Shown: piece after piece, positions 26,185 to 35,085 of the stretch
Numbering within the stretch: the first letter of the stretch is position 1
How the letters are laid out: each line of letters begins with the position of its first letter
DNA from: Granulosicoccus sp.
Lineage (GTDB): Bacteria; Pseudomonadota; Gammaproteobacteria; Granulosicoccales; Granulosicoccaceae
DNA: 64,000 bases
Assembly (NCBI GenBank): GCA_023301725.1
Contig: JALZUD010000010.1
Span: 1-64,000, forward strand
Direction of reading: 5' to 3'
The notes under the pieces: model-generated
Told to the model about the DNA's origin: nothing
The model's database searches: none
What the model saw: the letters and a program-made list of their open reading frames with translations, nothing else
Position numbers and translations under genes: made by a program

Positions 26185-26736
26185 TCAGGATTTCCACTTG
26201 ATACTGCAGCCAACACTGGGTGCTGAATGCTGAGCAGGGTCTTTGCCTTCAAGCAGATTCGCTGCAGCCAGTCTCACTGATTTCCCATGTGCCTGTCCCT
26301 GGCCGGGTCGGGTGTCGTCAAACTGGCCTTGGTAATATAGCCGGTGATTGGCATCAAACAAGAATATGTCGGGAGTGCAGACCGCACCATAGGCTCGGGC
26401 CACAGTTTGAGTTTCGTCGTAGCAATAGGGAAAATTGAACCCATGCGTCTGCGCTAGTTCAGCCATTTTCTCTGGACCATCTTGCGGATAAGCGACAACG
26501 TCGTTAGCGCTGATGGCAACTGTGGCGATTCCTTGGGCCGCTAGTTCATCGGCGGTGTCTGTTAATGCAGACAGCAAGTGCACGACATAGGGGCAGTGAT
26601 TGCACATGAAGACGACCAACAATGGTTTGTCAGAAAAATCTGCCAGTGACACGTGTTTTTGATTCCGAGTATCTGGAAGGGTGAAATCGGCAGCTGATGC
26701 ACCTTGAGCCAAGGTGGTGGATTCTGTCAGTACCAT
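26185..26736 (-). CDS. Thioredoxin-like/AhpC-TSA family protein
   Basis: A 183-residue redoxin. The AhpC/TSA start is ADFTLPDTRNQKHVSLADF, followed by LLVVFMCNHCPYVVHLL with a CxxC pair (CNHC), then VAISANDVVAYPQDGPEKMAELAQ and AVCTPDIFLFD with the conserved cis-proline. This subgroup has no signal peptide and is probably a cytoplasmic thiol peroxidase or disulfide oxidoreductase. The start is preceded by AAGGAAA. It converges on the VIT/VWA gene. Confidence 0.87.
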   Translation of the reverse strand: MVLTESTTLAQGASAADFTLPDTRNQKHVSLADFSDKPLLVVFMCNHCPYVVHLLSALTDTADELAAQGIATVAISANDVVAYPQDGPEKMAELAQTHGFNFPYCYDETQTVARAYGAVCTPDIFLFDANHRLYYQGQFDDTRPGQGQAHGKSVRLAAANLLEGKDPAQHSAPSVGCSIKWKS

Positions 26737-27061
26737 AGAGTAGGTTTCCTTGTTGATGTATCTATAGGGTACAGCAAGCCACCTGATACCTAATCTGTCT
26801 TGAACTGCAGCGGCTTTTGATTAATGAGTAGCTTACGTTTTACCTCACTATGGTTCGCGTATTTCGCCGAATAGAGGAATTTAACTGACTATTCACTGTC
26901 ATCGAAAACTACAACCGAGTTTGACCTTTAAAAAATAGTGGTCCTTGCCTTTTTTCGTCCTGATGAACACACACACCACAGACACGGTTATGACAAGTAT
27001 TTTTAATAAATAAGACTTTTTAAAGCGTGTGTTATTCGTGTATGACGGACTCATATTAAAG
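26737..27061. other. Intergenic region, nothing recognised
   Basis: 325 AT-rich bases between the thioredoxin-like gene start and the FAD-oxidoreductase remnant. It should hold the leftward promoter near its left edge. I see no coding signal, hairpin or repeat. Confidence 0.4.
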
Positions 27062-27222
27062 CGGCACAGCATTGAGCTGTATCAAAAGCTGTGTGCTGAT
27101 CCTGAACATCCGGTTGCTTACCACATCACTGGGGCATGCGAACCGCGTATACCCAGGACCATCTGGATATCTACAACTACCATATCGGTCTAGCACACGG
27201 CATGGGTGTTGGGCAACAATAG
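27062..27222 (+). pseudogene. Frameshifted remnant of an FAD-dependent (dimethylglycine/sarcosine dehydrogenase-type) oxidoreductase
   Basis: From 27062 one frame reads RHSIELYQKLCADPEHPVAY and then HITG. The sense then shifts frame at about 27133-27136 and continues MRTAYTQDHLDIYNYHIGLA and HGMGVGQQ to a TAG at 27220-27222. The combined sequence matches the segment after the FAD-binding region in DMGDH/GcvT-type oxidoreductases (Y-H-x-T-G, R-x-A-x-T-x-D, G-L-A-x-x-M-G-V). Everything before and after is missing, so this is a decayed fragment. Confidence 0.6.
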
Positions 27223-27411
27223 TAAAAACGCGTGGCCCATCACGCCTGCGCTAGTACTCGGTAGGACAATAAAAATAGAGTAACAAGCAAAACGAATATC
27301 ACCAGAAATAGTAGAACTTTCCGCGGTGAGCGTTTTTTTCTTTCGAACAGAAACACATCTGCGATATGAGTTAAAAATATCTCTATAAGTTGTGGCACTT
27401 TTTTCTCTATC

Positions 27412-28362
27412 TTACCGAGACCGAGATAACAGACCCTCGACCTCATGGCGCATTGGCATCGCAGGTGCTGTCCCTGCGCGTGTTACTGACAAGCCTGCAA
27501 CAGCACATGCGAAACGTGCAGCACTGACCGGATCTTGCTGTTGCGACAGTGCCGCAGCAAATCCTCCATTGAATGCGTCCCCCGCACCGGTTGTTTCGAG
27601 TACTGGACCGGCATTTACTGCAGGGATGTGGATAGACTGGCTAGCGTTATGAAACAAGACACCTTGTTCACCAAGAGTTATTAACGCGGTGCCTACGCCT
27701 TTATTTAATAGAACATCACCTGCCTGCTGTGCATCTGAAATCGACGACACCTTGACGCCTGTGTACACTTCTACCTCGGTTTCATTGGGTGTTACGTAAT
27801 CACACAAGGCAAAGATATCATCGCTGATTGATTCGGCCGGTGCAGTATTGAGCATAGTAGTTACCCCCGCTTGGCGCGCTATGGACAATGCATGCAGTGC
27901 GGCTTCAATGGGTTGTTCAAGCTGGGTGACAAACACATCGGCTTGCTCAATGACAGATCGCGTGGACTCCACTACTTCAGAGGTAATAGTAGCTGCCGCC
28001 CCAGGGCAAACAATAATGGCATTGTTACCTGTGTTTTCATCAATGAAGATGTACGCCGAACCTGTGTAACTATCCGCGATTTGATCAATATGAGTATTTA
28101 TGCCCTCAGTGCGATACAAGCTGAGCGCCATATCGGCGAATGCATCCTGACCCAGACGCGAAATGAAGGCAACATTAGCGTGGCATCGTGCAGCAGCTAC
28201 CGCTTGATTAGATCCCTTACCCCCTGGCCCAAGCGCAAATTCACTGCCGAGTATGGTTTCTCCGATCTCAGGTTGTCGCGTTGCTCGGTAGGCGGCGTCG
28301 GCAACAAAGACACCCAAAATGGCAACAGAACCAGAACGTTTAACAGGCGAAATTTTAGTCAT
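27412..28362 (-). CDS. rbsK: PfkB-family sugar kinase, ribokinase/deoxyribokinase type
   Basis: A 316-residue PfkB kinase. I start it at the ATG 28362, which overlaps the upstream mutarotase gene by 8 bases; the frame can be extended only to a TTG. Typical motifs are GSEFALGPGGKGSNQAVAAARCH near residue 45 and ETTGAGDAFNGGFAAAL near 260, with the catalytic Asp. It phosphorylates a pentose at O5. The divergent deoC gene suggests deoxyribose as well as, or instead of, ribose (inference). It runs in tandem with the RbsD/FucU gene. Confidence 0.88.
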   Translation of the reverse strand: MTKISPVKRSGSVAILGVFVADAAYRATRQPEIGETILGSEFALGPGGKGSNQAVAAARCHANVAFISRLGQDAFADMALSLYRTEGINTHIDQIADSYTGSAYIFIDENTGNNAIIVCPGAAATITSEVVESTRSVIEQADVFVTQLEQPIEAALHALSIARQAGVTTMLNTAPAESISDDIFALCDYVTPNETEVEVYTGVKVSSISDAQQAGDVLLNKGVGTALITLGEQGVLFHNASQSIHIPAVNAGPVLETTGAGDAFNGGFAAALSQQQDPVSAARFACAVAGLSVTRAGTAPAMPMRHEVEGLLSRSR

Positions 28363-28807
28363 TAGGCGCAATAACTCCCTTGGTCAGAATGAAGCAACCA
28401 TAGAAACGACGCTCGCCAGTAGCGACTACTGCGTAGGCTTGCTTGGCACGGTCGTAGAATGCAAACCGTTCAATAGACACCATTGGCCACGGCTTGCCCT
28501 CAGCAGCATCAATGACAGACTGGGCTTCCGTTTGGACCACTGGTAGTTCGTTTGGTGCATCCACCACTTCCATGCGCTGAGCTGCATCATCAATGAAGGT
28601 ATCCAAGGGCATGACCGAAAGAATTGCCTCTATTGCGCGCGGAGCAGATACAGAATCAATACGCAATAATTTTCCCAGTACAGTTTCATGCGCAACAGAA
28701 TCTGCGGGAAAATTCCCATCACACACCACCAGAAAATCGCCGTGCCCCATTGCACGTAAGGCGCTAAGTACGTCGGCATTTAGCAAGGGGTCGATGTTTT
28801 TTAGCAT
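28355..28807 (-). CDS. RbsD/FucU-family sugar mutarotase
   Basis: A 150-residue RbsD/FucU protein: LKNIDPLLNADVLSALRAMGHGDFLVVCDGNFP with the conserved His and Asp, then RIDSVSAPRAIEAILSVMPLD, and a C-terminal ERFAFYDRAKQAYAVVATGERRFYGCFILTKGV. The length fits FucU. It catalyses interconversion of sugar anomers to feed the downstream kinase, whose start it overlaps. Whether it acts on ribose, deoxyribose or fucose cannot be told from sequence. Confidence 0.88.
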   Translation of the reverse strand: MLKNIDPLLNADVLSALRAMGHGDFLVVCDGNFPADSVAHETVLGKLLRIDSVSAPRAIEAILSVMPLDTFIDDAAQRMEVVDAPNELPVVQTEAQSVIDAAEGKPWPMVSIERFAFYDRAKQAYAVVATGERRFYGCFILTKGVIAPND

Positions 28808-29005
28808 AGTGTTTTTCCGAATTCAATGAACGTGTTTTAATGGCTATCGGTATTGAAGAAATGGAAACACGAGTTCCGCGCACAAGATTTATCTCAACAC
28901 TATATCAACACGTTTGTCTTATACCAACAAAAAAATGCCTGATGGTTGTGGATATAGCGCGCCATTTGCGGATCTTGTATCTCCATACCCCCCGGAGTCA
29001 GTTCA
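28808..29005. promoter_or_regulatory. Divergent promoter region with an AACGTGTT inverted pair
   Basis: 198 bases between the leftward mutarotase/kinase operon and rightward deoC. AACGTGTT (28829-28836) recurs inverted as AACACGTT (28907-28914), one near each flank. The arms are short and 70 bases apart, so a shared regulator is only a suggestion, and no regulator gene lies next to it. Confidence 0.25.
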
Positions 29006-29788
29006 TTGAATAACATCGAAAGCATAGGTACCACTCGCATACATCAGATAATCAGTCTGATTGATTTGACAAACCTCAACACACAATGTGATGTGGAAGC
29101 CATAAATGCATTGTGTGCATCTGCGCAGACACGCGTAGGCCCCGTTGCAGCAATTTGTATTTGGCCAGATTTCGTGGAACATGCAGCCCAGACACTAGGC
29201 AAGCACTCACCTGTACAAATAGCTACAGTGGTCAATTTTCCACAGGGGAATGAATGTGCGACCAAGACATCCACAACGATCGACAAGGCTTTAAAAGACG
29301 GCGCCACAGAGATCGACTATGTACTTCCCTATAGTGCGCTTCTTAACGGCGACACTGTGTATGTGGCTGAGTCTATACAAGCTGTACGCAAACAGATACC
29401 CAGCACCGTTGCGCTAAAGATTATCCTTGAGACGGGCATGCTTTCTGACGAAAAAATGATCAGCACCGCTGCTCATATTGCTATTGATCACGGTGCCGAT
29501 TTCATAAAGACATCGACTGGTAAGGTGCCTGTCAATGCGACTGTGGAAGCAGCTGCGCTCATGCTGCAGGGGATTGTCGATTGTGGACGTGATGTCGGGT
29601 TCAAAGCTGCTGGTGGAATCAGCTCTGTTGAGGAGGCAGGCCAGTATCTCTACCTGGCAGAACAGCTACTTGGCAGCGACTGGATCAGCGCATCACATTT
29701 TCGCTTTGGAGCGTCGAGTTTATTACAAAACGCGCTGCAGGCATTGAGCGCTGATGACGGTGCAGCCTCCGCTATTGATGGTTACTAA
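29006..29788 (+). CDS. deoC: Deoxyribose-phosphate aldolase
   Basis: A 260-residue class I aldolase of the DeoC family. SLIDLTNLN is the N-terminal signature, EIDYVLPYSALLNGD and LKIILETGML follow, the Schiff-base lysine lies in GADFIKTSTGKVPVNAT, and FKAAGGISSVEEA carries the second conserved lysine. It splits 2-deoxyribose-5-phosphate to acetaldehyde and glyceraldehyde-3-phosphate. Its divergence from a sugar kinase and mutarotase argues for deoxyribose catabolism rather than nucleoside salvage alone, since no nucleoside phosphorylase is present. Confidence 0.93.
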   Translation: MNNIESIGTTRIHQIISLIDLTNLNTQCDVEAINALCASAQTRVGPVAAICIWPDFVEHAAQTLGKHSPVQIATVVNFPQGNECATKTSTTIDKALKDGATEIDYVLPYSALLNGDTVYVAESIQAVRKQIPSTVALKIILETGMLSDEKMISTAAHIAIDHGADFIKTSTGKVPVNATVEAAALMLQGIVDCGRDVGFKAAGGISSVEEAGQYLYLAEQLLGSDWISASHFRFGASSLLQNALQALSADDGAASAIDGY

Positions 29789-29919
29789 CCCCACCGTCAA
29801 TGCAATGCCTATCCGCTGTGCGAATGTGATAAAAATGTTTTCACCCTTTTTGAGCTAGTTTGATAGTCTAGAGTTGAAGTTCATCAGTCTTATTATCAAT
29901 CATAGGTATTCATCTAATT

Positions 29920-30402
29920 ATGATAAAACTCAAACTATTAGGTATTGCAGGATTCACCAGTGCAGTGATTGCCATTAGTGCTGTAGCAATTGCCGCTGAC
30001 GGCCCGCACGACAAGGCTATCAAAGCTCGTCAAGCTATGTTTCAATCGTACAGCTTTAACCTGGGTATTCTTGGCGACATGGCCAAAGAAAAAAGACCCT
30101 ACGATGCTGCAGTTGCAACAGAAGCTGCGAACAACCTCAGTGCAGCTGCAAACTTTGGACAAAGCCAGATGTGGCCACAAGGTTCTGATAATGCAACCGA
30201 AGGCAATGCGACCACTCGCGCGCTTCCTGTAATCTGGGAGACTTTTCCCGCTATCACTGAAAAAGCTGACGCATTGAAAACTGCCGTAGCAGCGCTTGTT
30301 CCTGTAGCCGGAGATAGTCTGGGTGCTCTTCAGGGTGCAATGGGTGATGTGGGTGCTTCTTGTAAGGGTTGTCACGACGACTATCGAGCCGAAAGGAAGT
30401 AA
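29920..30402 (+). CDS. Cytochrome c' / c-556 family protein
   Basis: A 160-residue exported cytochrome. The signal peptide is about 1-25 (ending AVAIAAD), the body is a four-helix bundle (RQAMFQSYSFNLGILGDMAK, IWETFPAITEKADALKTAV), and the haem site is CKGCH at the C terminus (GASCKGCHDDYRAER). Such periplasmic high-spin or low-spin c-type cytochromes often pair with a membrane cytochrome b561, which follows here after eight bases. A role in electron transfer or gas binding is inferred. Confidence 0.9.
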   Translation: MIKLKLLGIAGFTSAVIAISAVAIAADGPHDKAIKARQAMFQSYSFNLGILGDMAKEKRPYDAAVATEAANNLSAAANFGQSQMWPQGSDNATEGNATTRALPVIWETFPAITEKADALKTAVAALVPVAGDSLGALQGAMGDVGASCKGCHDDYRAERK

Positions 30403-30410
30403 GTAGCCAT

Positions 30411-31088
30411 ATGAAAGAGCCCGAACTCGTCCGAATCTGGGATATCTGGGTTCGGGCCTTCCATTGGAGTCTAGCTATCAGTGTGACATTCATGCTGATA
30501 AGCGGAGCTACAGGTTGGTTGTTTTTCGACTGGCATCGCACCATTGGCGAGGTGGTCATGATGTTGGTTTTATTTCGTGTTTTCTGGGGTATTGTCGGCA
30601 GTGATAACGCTCGGCTATTAGCAGTCTTTAGTCATCCTCGCGAGGCTTTCAGTCATCTTAATGCCTTGTTCAAACGCCGCCTACATTCTGAGCGTGGCCA
30701 TAATGCCGCTGGCAGTTGGGCTGTAGTTTTAATGATGACGATGCTAGCCGTACAAGCTGGTACTGGTTTCTTCATAGCTGATGAAGATGAACTTATAGAA
30801 GGTGCCCTGTACGGCAACTTGTCCGGTTCTATGACTGACTTGCTCTACCGGGTACACCGTACTAACGCTGAGCTGCTGCAAATCGTAGCCATCGTGCACG
30901 TCGTTGTGGTGCTCGTCTATCTGGTCTATGGGCGGCAAAATCTCATCCTGCCCATGGTTAGCGGATCAATGAAGTGGTTGTCCGATAGGGTTGTGCCACA
31001 GATGTATTTTCAAGCAAGCTGGGTTGGTGCACTTGCGCTGGTAATTTCGGGAGCAATCGTTGGATACTTTGCTGGCTGGTATGGCTGA
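30411..31088 (+). CDS. Cytochrome b561-family membrane protein
   Basis: A 225-residue protein counted from the ATG at 30411 after AAAGGAAG. It has four main helices plus a C-terminal one (GALALVISGAIVGYFAGWYG). Haem-ligand histidines are visible in VRAFHWSLAIS, RVHRTNAELLQIVAIVHV and near the TIGEVVMMLVLFRVFWG segment, as in Ni/Fe-hydrogenase-type b561. It probably exchanges electrons between quinone and the preceding periplasmic cytochrome c'. The two genes form an operon. Confidence 0.88.
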   Translation: MKEPELVRIWDIWVRAFHWSLAISVTFMLISGATGWLFFDWHRTIGEVVMMLVLFRVFWGIVGSDNARLLAVFSHPREAFSHLNALFKRRLHSERGHNAAGSWAVVLMMTMLAVQAGTGFFIADEDELIEGALYGNLSGSMTDLLYRVHRTNAELLQIVAIVHVVVVLVYLVYGRQNLILPMVSGSMKWLSDRVVPQMYFQASWVGALALVISGAIVGYFAGWYG

Positions 31089-31249
31089 AGAAGGCCTTAT
31101 TGTTCTCAGACAGAGGGCAAGCGCAAAGAAATGTGTCGCACTGGAAGGGCATCAAAGTTGAGGCGTCTTTAGCTCCTTTGATTTTTGACATTCAGAGCTT
31201 AGATTCTTGTCGCAATCTACACGGCAGGGATAGGCGGGTACGAGATACG

Positions 31250-32407
31250 TTAGTTGTTTGTACTTGAAAAATCTTTCTGTACGAAGGTGCCGGTTGTATG
31301 GTCGTAATCCAACAGGCCAGCTTCAAATTGCCGCAGCTGCACTTGCTGTAACTCATTGATCAGCTCTGAGTTAACTGTCTCGTACGACTCCAATTCGTCG
31401 CCCGTATAGTTTGTCGAATCAACGTTTGTTGAATCCTCATAGTTTGCCTCTTCGGGATTTCCCTGCTCGTCTAGTTCAACGTAGCCTTCGCTGAAATTTT
31501 TAGTGTACTTTCTGGTCTCTAGATCGTAGACAAGCTGGCCTTCTTCATTGTATTGCGCACGCTGTTCCTCCAATTTATAGGCGAGTTCTTCGTCAGAGTC
31601 TTCCAACGCATCTTCGTCGTATTGAGCACTTGTACCGCTGAATTGCACTGGGGCTGAGGAACCAACAGGAGTATTCACAAAGTTGTAGATCACCCGAGTT
31701 TCTGTTGAACGCTTAGATTGAGACTGAAGCGCTACGAACTCTAGCTCCAAAGCCAACAACTCGCTATTCTGGTCGAATGTTTCTGTCTTGAGGGCATCCA
31801 GTTCATTAACTAAAACGCTATTCTGATTGCCCAGTAGATCAATCTGCGAAAGCAATTCTTTTTCCTTAAGACGATACTGTTGCTCACGCTCTATTCCTGC
31901 TTCTGTTTGCGCCTGCGTCCTTGACACAACAGGCACTGCGAAAGTGGCGTTGGTATCTGTTGGCCCCAGGGTTTCAGTGGCAGCAATGTCGATCACAAGT
32001 TCAGATTCAGCCTTGTTGCTGGCTTCAGGTGCCAGATTGAGCAACGACGACCATTGGTATCCCACTAGGCTGCCAATGCATAGGCTGCTCAATATGATGA
32101 TGGTCAGTGGGCTCTTTGGGGAAGCGAATGGTTGCTTCGACTGAGATACAGATTGTTCGAATGTGGTGTCATTAGTTGCCGTCTTTGCGTTAAACGGCTG
32201 AGACCCAAGCTTCACATGTTCTGAGCGTGTTTTGTGGTGGGTTGTTGAGCTTGCGTTAGGCTGTTTGGGGTGAGATACAGCTGCCCGTGATGGAGTACTT
32301 TGACTATAGGTGCCCAGATTGACCAGTTGTATGTTTCTCTGGCGCAGTATCTTGCTGGGGCGTCGATCAATTGCAATCTGACCAGGTCTCTTTAAGGCTT
32401 GTCCCAC
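31250..32407 (-). CDS. Unrecognised single-span membrane protein with coiled coil
   Basis: A 385-residue protein with no family I recognise. Residues 1-100 are Ser/Thr/Gln/Lys-rich and presumably cytoplasmic. A single membrane segment lies at about 103-122 (TIIILSSLCIGSLVGYQWSS). A heptad-rich coiled coil spans about 170-235 (KEKELLSQIDLLGNQNSVLV...). The rest is very acidic and contains two related units, LVYDLETRKYTKNF and LLDYDHTTGTFVQKDF, that look like a short repeat. The topology suggests an envelope spacer or scaffold with a periplasmic coiled coil. The start is uncertain. Confidence 0.6.
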   Translation of the reverse strand: MGQALKRPGQIAIDRRPSKILRQRNIQLVNLGTYSQSTPSRAAVSHPKQPNASSTTHHKTRSEHVKLGSQPFNAKTATNDTTFEQSVSQSKQPFASPKSPLTIIILSSLCIGSLVGYQWSSLLNLAPEASNKAESELVIDIAATETLGPTDTNATFAVPVVSRTQAQTEAGIEREQQYRLKEKELLSQIDLLGNQNSVLVNELDALKTETFDQNSELLALELEFVALQSQSKRSTETRVIYNFVNTPVGSSAPVQFSGTSAQYDEDALEDSDEELAYKLEEQRAQYNEEGQLVYDLETRKYTKNFSEGYVELDEQGNPEEANYEDSTNVDSTNYTGDELESYETVNSELINELQQVQLRQFEAGLLDYDHTTGTFVQKDFSSTNN

Positions 32408-32914
32408 AATTTTTTCTCTGGCGGCTGCCTAATTCGTTTTAAAAAGCAATTGAGTAGCTGCGCTTTGGGCTCTTGCTCAACGATCGTGCACTGCAAAAAT
32501 TCTGATGGTAAAGTCGCCGTACATCTCACCTCAATACTCACCATATCAGTTTATCAAAATACCCTATCAACAACACAGTAGACAGTTCGATATCTCGACG
32601 TGCTTTTATATTTAGAATATTTTTAACAAATTTTCTAGCTTGAATAGAGATATTTGCGACTGGATTGCTTACTCAAAAAAAATTCTCGACAGCCCTTCTT
32701 GGTGATGATTTGTTTGGGCGTGAGCTAATTCGCAGACCGGAATAGTATTTTATGTGGGGTGTTTGATGGTCATTCCCATTGGCCCTTGAGGATCTGTTGG
32801 GCAGCGTGTTGGCTGGACAGTTTTGTCGGAGCCTACCCCTTGGGTCAATAGCGGCTTATATAGCCACTACTTCGCACAAGAGGTAGTTCTTAGAAAGGTC
32901 AGTTTCGGGTGCGC
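32408..32914. other. Intergenic region, nothing recognised
   Basis: 507 AT-rich bases between two leftward genes. No open frame with coding character, repeat or strong hairpin was found. The promoter of the coiled-coil protein should lie near 32410-32500. Confidence 0.4.
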
Positions 32915-34411
32915 TTAAGGCGTGTCTGCTGCACGCGTTGTCACAACAATTGATTCTGTCAGTACGGCAACACCAGCACCATCCAGGGCTATCACGAAGA
33001 ATTCGTTTGCTGTTCCAGCGGTCAGGTTATCTCTGAAAAAGCTTCGTCCGTCAGTTGTGTCTAGCAACACACTATTTTGATAGATTTCGAATTGATAATT
33101 AACGTTCGATGCTAACTGATCTGTTGACCAGAACAATTCAATAGCTGACTGCGAGTATGCTTGAGCGCTTAAATTCAAACCACCAGTTACCGCAGGACTG
33201 CTTTCAGCAGGAGTGCCGTCTATAGAAACGCTAACGCTGTCTGTTACTACCGCATTTCCAGCTGCATTCACGCCTGTTACTGTGTAGTTATATTGCCTGG
33301 CCCCCTGTATTGTATTGTCGAAGTAGCTTCGACCGTCATTAGTGGTGAGTAGTTGATTCTCACGTCGTACTTCAAAAGTCAGTGCGTTAACATCGTTACT
33401 CACCCAGAAAAGTTCGAGTGCTGTATCGGAATAGACTTGGGCGCTCAGCTGCAGAGCTGAATCATTCCCACCACGCTCTGATGTAGCACCAACCGTTACG
33501 GTTTCGGAGCGTCCCCAGGCTTGCCAGCTTTGTTCATTCGTGGCGACGAGGTAGTAGCTGCCTTCAGCAGGTGCCTGCCACTGGGTTACTGAGCCGGGTA
33601 AGGATTCAAGCCATGCACCGTTGCCGCGATGGACATTGATGGCTATGGCATCTACAGCTGACCAAGCCAGTACATCGCCGGATACAACAGGTATTGGAGC
33701 TTCTGTCATCGCTGGTAGCGGCGTTGGCTCTGGAGCTGGAGTAGGGGCGACTGGAGTAGGTGCAGATTCGGGTGCTGGATTAGGAGCACTTTCGTTTGTG
33801 GTTCGCGACACGGGTAATGAGGTGAAGTTATTGGTGTCTATGCTGTTGTCGGAATAGTCGTATAGCGAGATTCGATCTATGGCGTGACCGTTAGAGCGTC
33901 CAGAAATCTGCATTGTGTGGTCCCCTGCAGAAAAGAACTGGCGAACCGGTCGTGCGACATTGTCCACAGTTCTTGAACGCCAAGCCCATTGATTCTGGGT
34001 ATTCATGAAGATCTTGGTCCAACCGTTTAACGGTTGCTCACCGGCTACATTTCTACCGGTTGGGAAGCGAGCCCAGCTATCGTTGTGTTCGCTGTTGCTA
34101 TTGCCGCGGGTGATTCTGGATCGCCAGAGCAATTCGTAATTTCCGGCACGTTCAATTCTGAATCGGTAAGTGATGGTGCCTCTGCCTGCAGAATTCACGT
34201 CAAAGGCGTCTGAACCATCCCAACGAAGGTATCCGTTGCCGGTGAATCCGCCAATAGCTCTCTCAAGCTCCCAGTCACCTGCTGTGCCTGAGGATTCGGC
34301 TTCCATCATCACGATGCCGTCGTTTTCGATGAAAGTGGTGGCGAAAACCGGACTTGTACAGGCTGCGAACGCAAGGAGCGCGCTCGATAGCAATTTTTTA
34401 AAAGGACGCAT
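32915..34411 (-). CDS. Secreted protein with carbohydrate-binding-like domain and FnIII-like repeats
   Basis: A 498-residue exported protein. I start it at the ATG 34411, which gives a clean signal peptide (MRPFKKLLSSALLAFAACTS, cut near VFA-T). Residues about 27-190 resemble a CBM6/malectin-like sandwich (MMEAESSGTAGDWEL, NGYLRWDG, YRFRIERAGNYELLWRSR). A Pro/Ala/Thr linker follows (about 200-240), then three fibronectin-III-like modules, two of which share the phrases LSAQ.YS..A.ELFW and DGRS(Y/F)F. No catalytic domain is seen. Probably a glycan-binding or adhesive surface protein. Confidence 0.75.
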   Translation of the reverse strand: MRPFKKLLSSALLAFAACTSPVFATTFIENDGIVMMEAESSGTAGDWELERAIGGFTGNGYLRWDGSDAFDVNSAGRGTITYRFRIERAGNYELLWRSRITRGNSNSEHNDSWARFPTGRNVAGEQPLNGWTKIFMNTQNQWAWRSRTVDNVARPVRQFFSAGDHTMQISGRSNGHAIDRISLYDYSDNSIDTNNFTSLPVSRTTNESAPNPAPESAPTPVAPTPAPEPTPLPAMTEAPIPVVSGDVLAWSAVDAIAINVHRGNGAWLESLPGSVTQWQAPAEGSYYLVATNEQSWQAWGRSETVTVGATSERGGNDSALQLSAQVYSDTALELFWVSNDVNALTFEVRRENQLLTTNDGRSYFDNTIQGARQYNYTVTGVNAAGNAVVTDSVSVSIDGTPAESSPAVTGGLNLSAQAYSQSAIELFWSTDQLASNVNYQFEIYQNSVLLDTTDGRSFFRDNLTAGTANEFFVIALDGAGVAVLTESIVVTTRAADTP

Positions 34412-35085
34412 GAAATCTTGACTCAGGATCGTTAGGAATGAGCGGTTGCGCCAAGTAGTTGCGCAGACCATGGTGAAAGCGTCGTCAGTCTATTGTTTGT
34501 AGTGTCAAAAAAGCAACGCTTTGAACATTAGCAAGCGTTAATAATTTGACGATTTTGTTGGCGTGCCTGCAGTCGCGGTGACCGAGGTGTATGTCAGGCG
34601 TTCTCAAGCTCCGCCTACAGCTTCAGTCGTTAAACAAAATGCTCCCTATTTAAAGGTGACTGGATGGGGCAACTAATCTACCTTCTTTGGTTGAGATTTT
34701 GATCTCGATGGTCTGCGGCAGTATTTTGAAGTCCAACGGCTGCGTCCTAGCGTGACTCGATTAACTGCACTGTAATGAACCCTAGCTCATAGATGTGCGC
34801 TTTAGGTTTGAGCTGTCAAGCAAACACGAGTAAGGTCAACACTGGAAGCTTATCAATACGGATGGTTAGGGTTATGAGGCGTAGAAAAAATAAAAGCGGA
34901 TTCGTGGAACTTTTAAAAAGTCCCAAGAGCATTGCTATTCATACAGTGTTTTTTTCGGTCCTCCTTTCAGCTCTGATTTATTTTTATCTATGGTAAATAC
35001 TGTTGAATAAAGAGTAGGAAAGGTCACGAATCCTTTCTTACTGAATCGCAGGAGCTTACACAAGTTACAATGGCTTGCTGAGTCA
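34412..35085. other. Intergenic region holding one candidate small gene
   Basis: 674 bases between the secreted protein start and the ureohydrolase. The one candidate coding element is the small membrane protein at 34862-34996, listed separately. The rest shows no domain, repeat or clear terminator. Confidence 0.4.
34862..34996 (+). CDS. Candidate small membrane protein
   Basis: A 44-codon frame (second ATG at 34874) reading VMRRRKNKSGFVELLKSPKS and then a single hydrophobic helix ending IYFYLW. Basic N terminus in, one membrane span, and a stop at 34996 just 90 bases before the ureohydrolase. The ribosome site is weak. The composition looks like a genuine tail-anchored micro-protein, but homology evidence is lacking. 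Confidence 0.35.
   Translation: MVRVMRRRKNKSGFVELLKSPKSIAIHTVFFSVLLSALIYFYLW

Noticed and set aside
27240-27446. 68-codon leftward frame with a C-terminal hydrophobic helix, overlapping the end of the sugar kinase
   Set aside because: It starts inside the kinase gene, has no separate ribosome site that I can see, and could be a chance frame in an AT-rich tail. The basic-then-hydrophobic pattern kept it under consideration.
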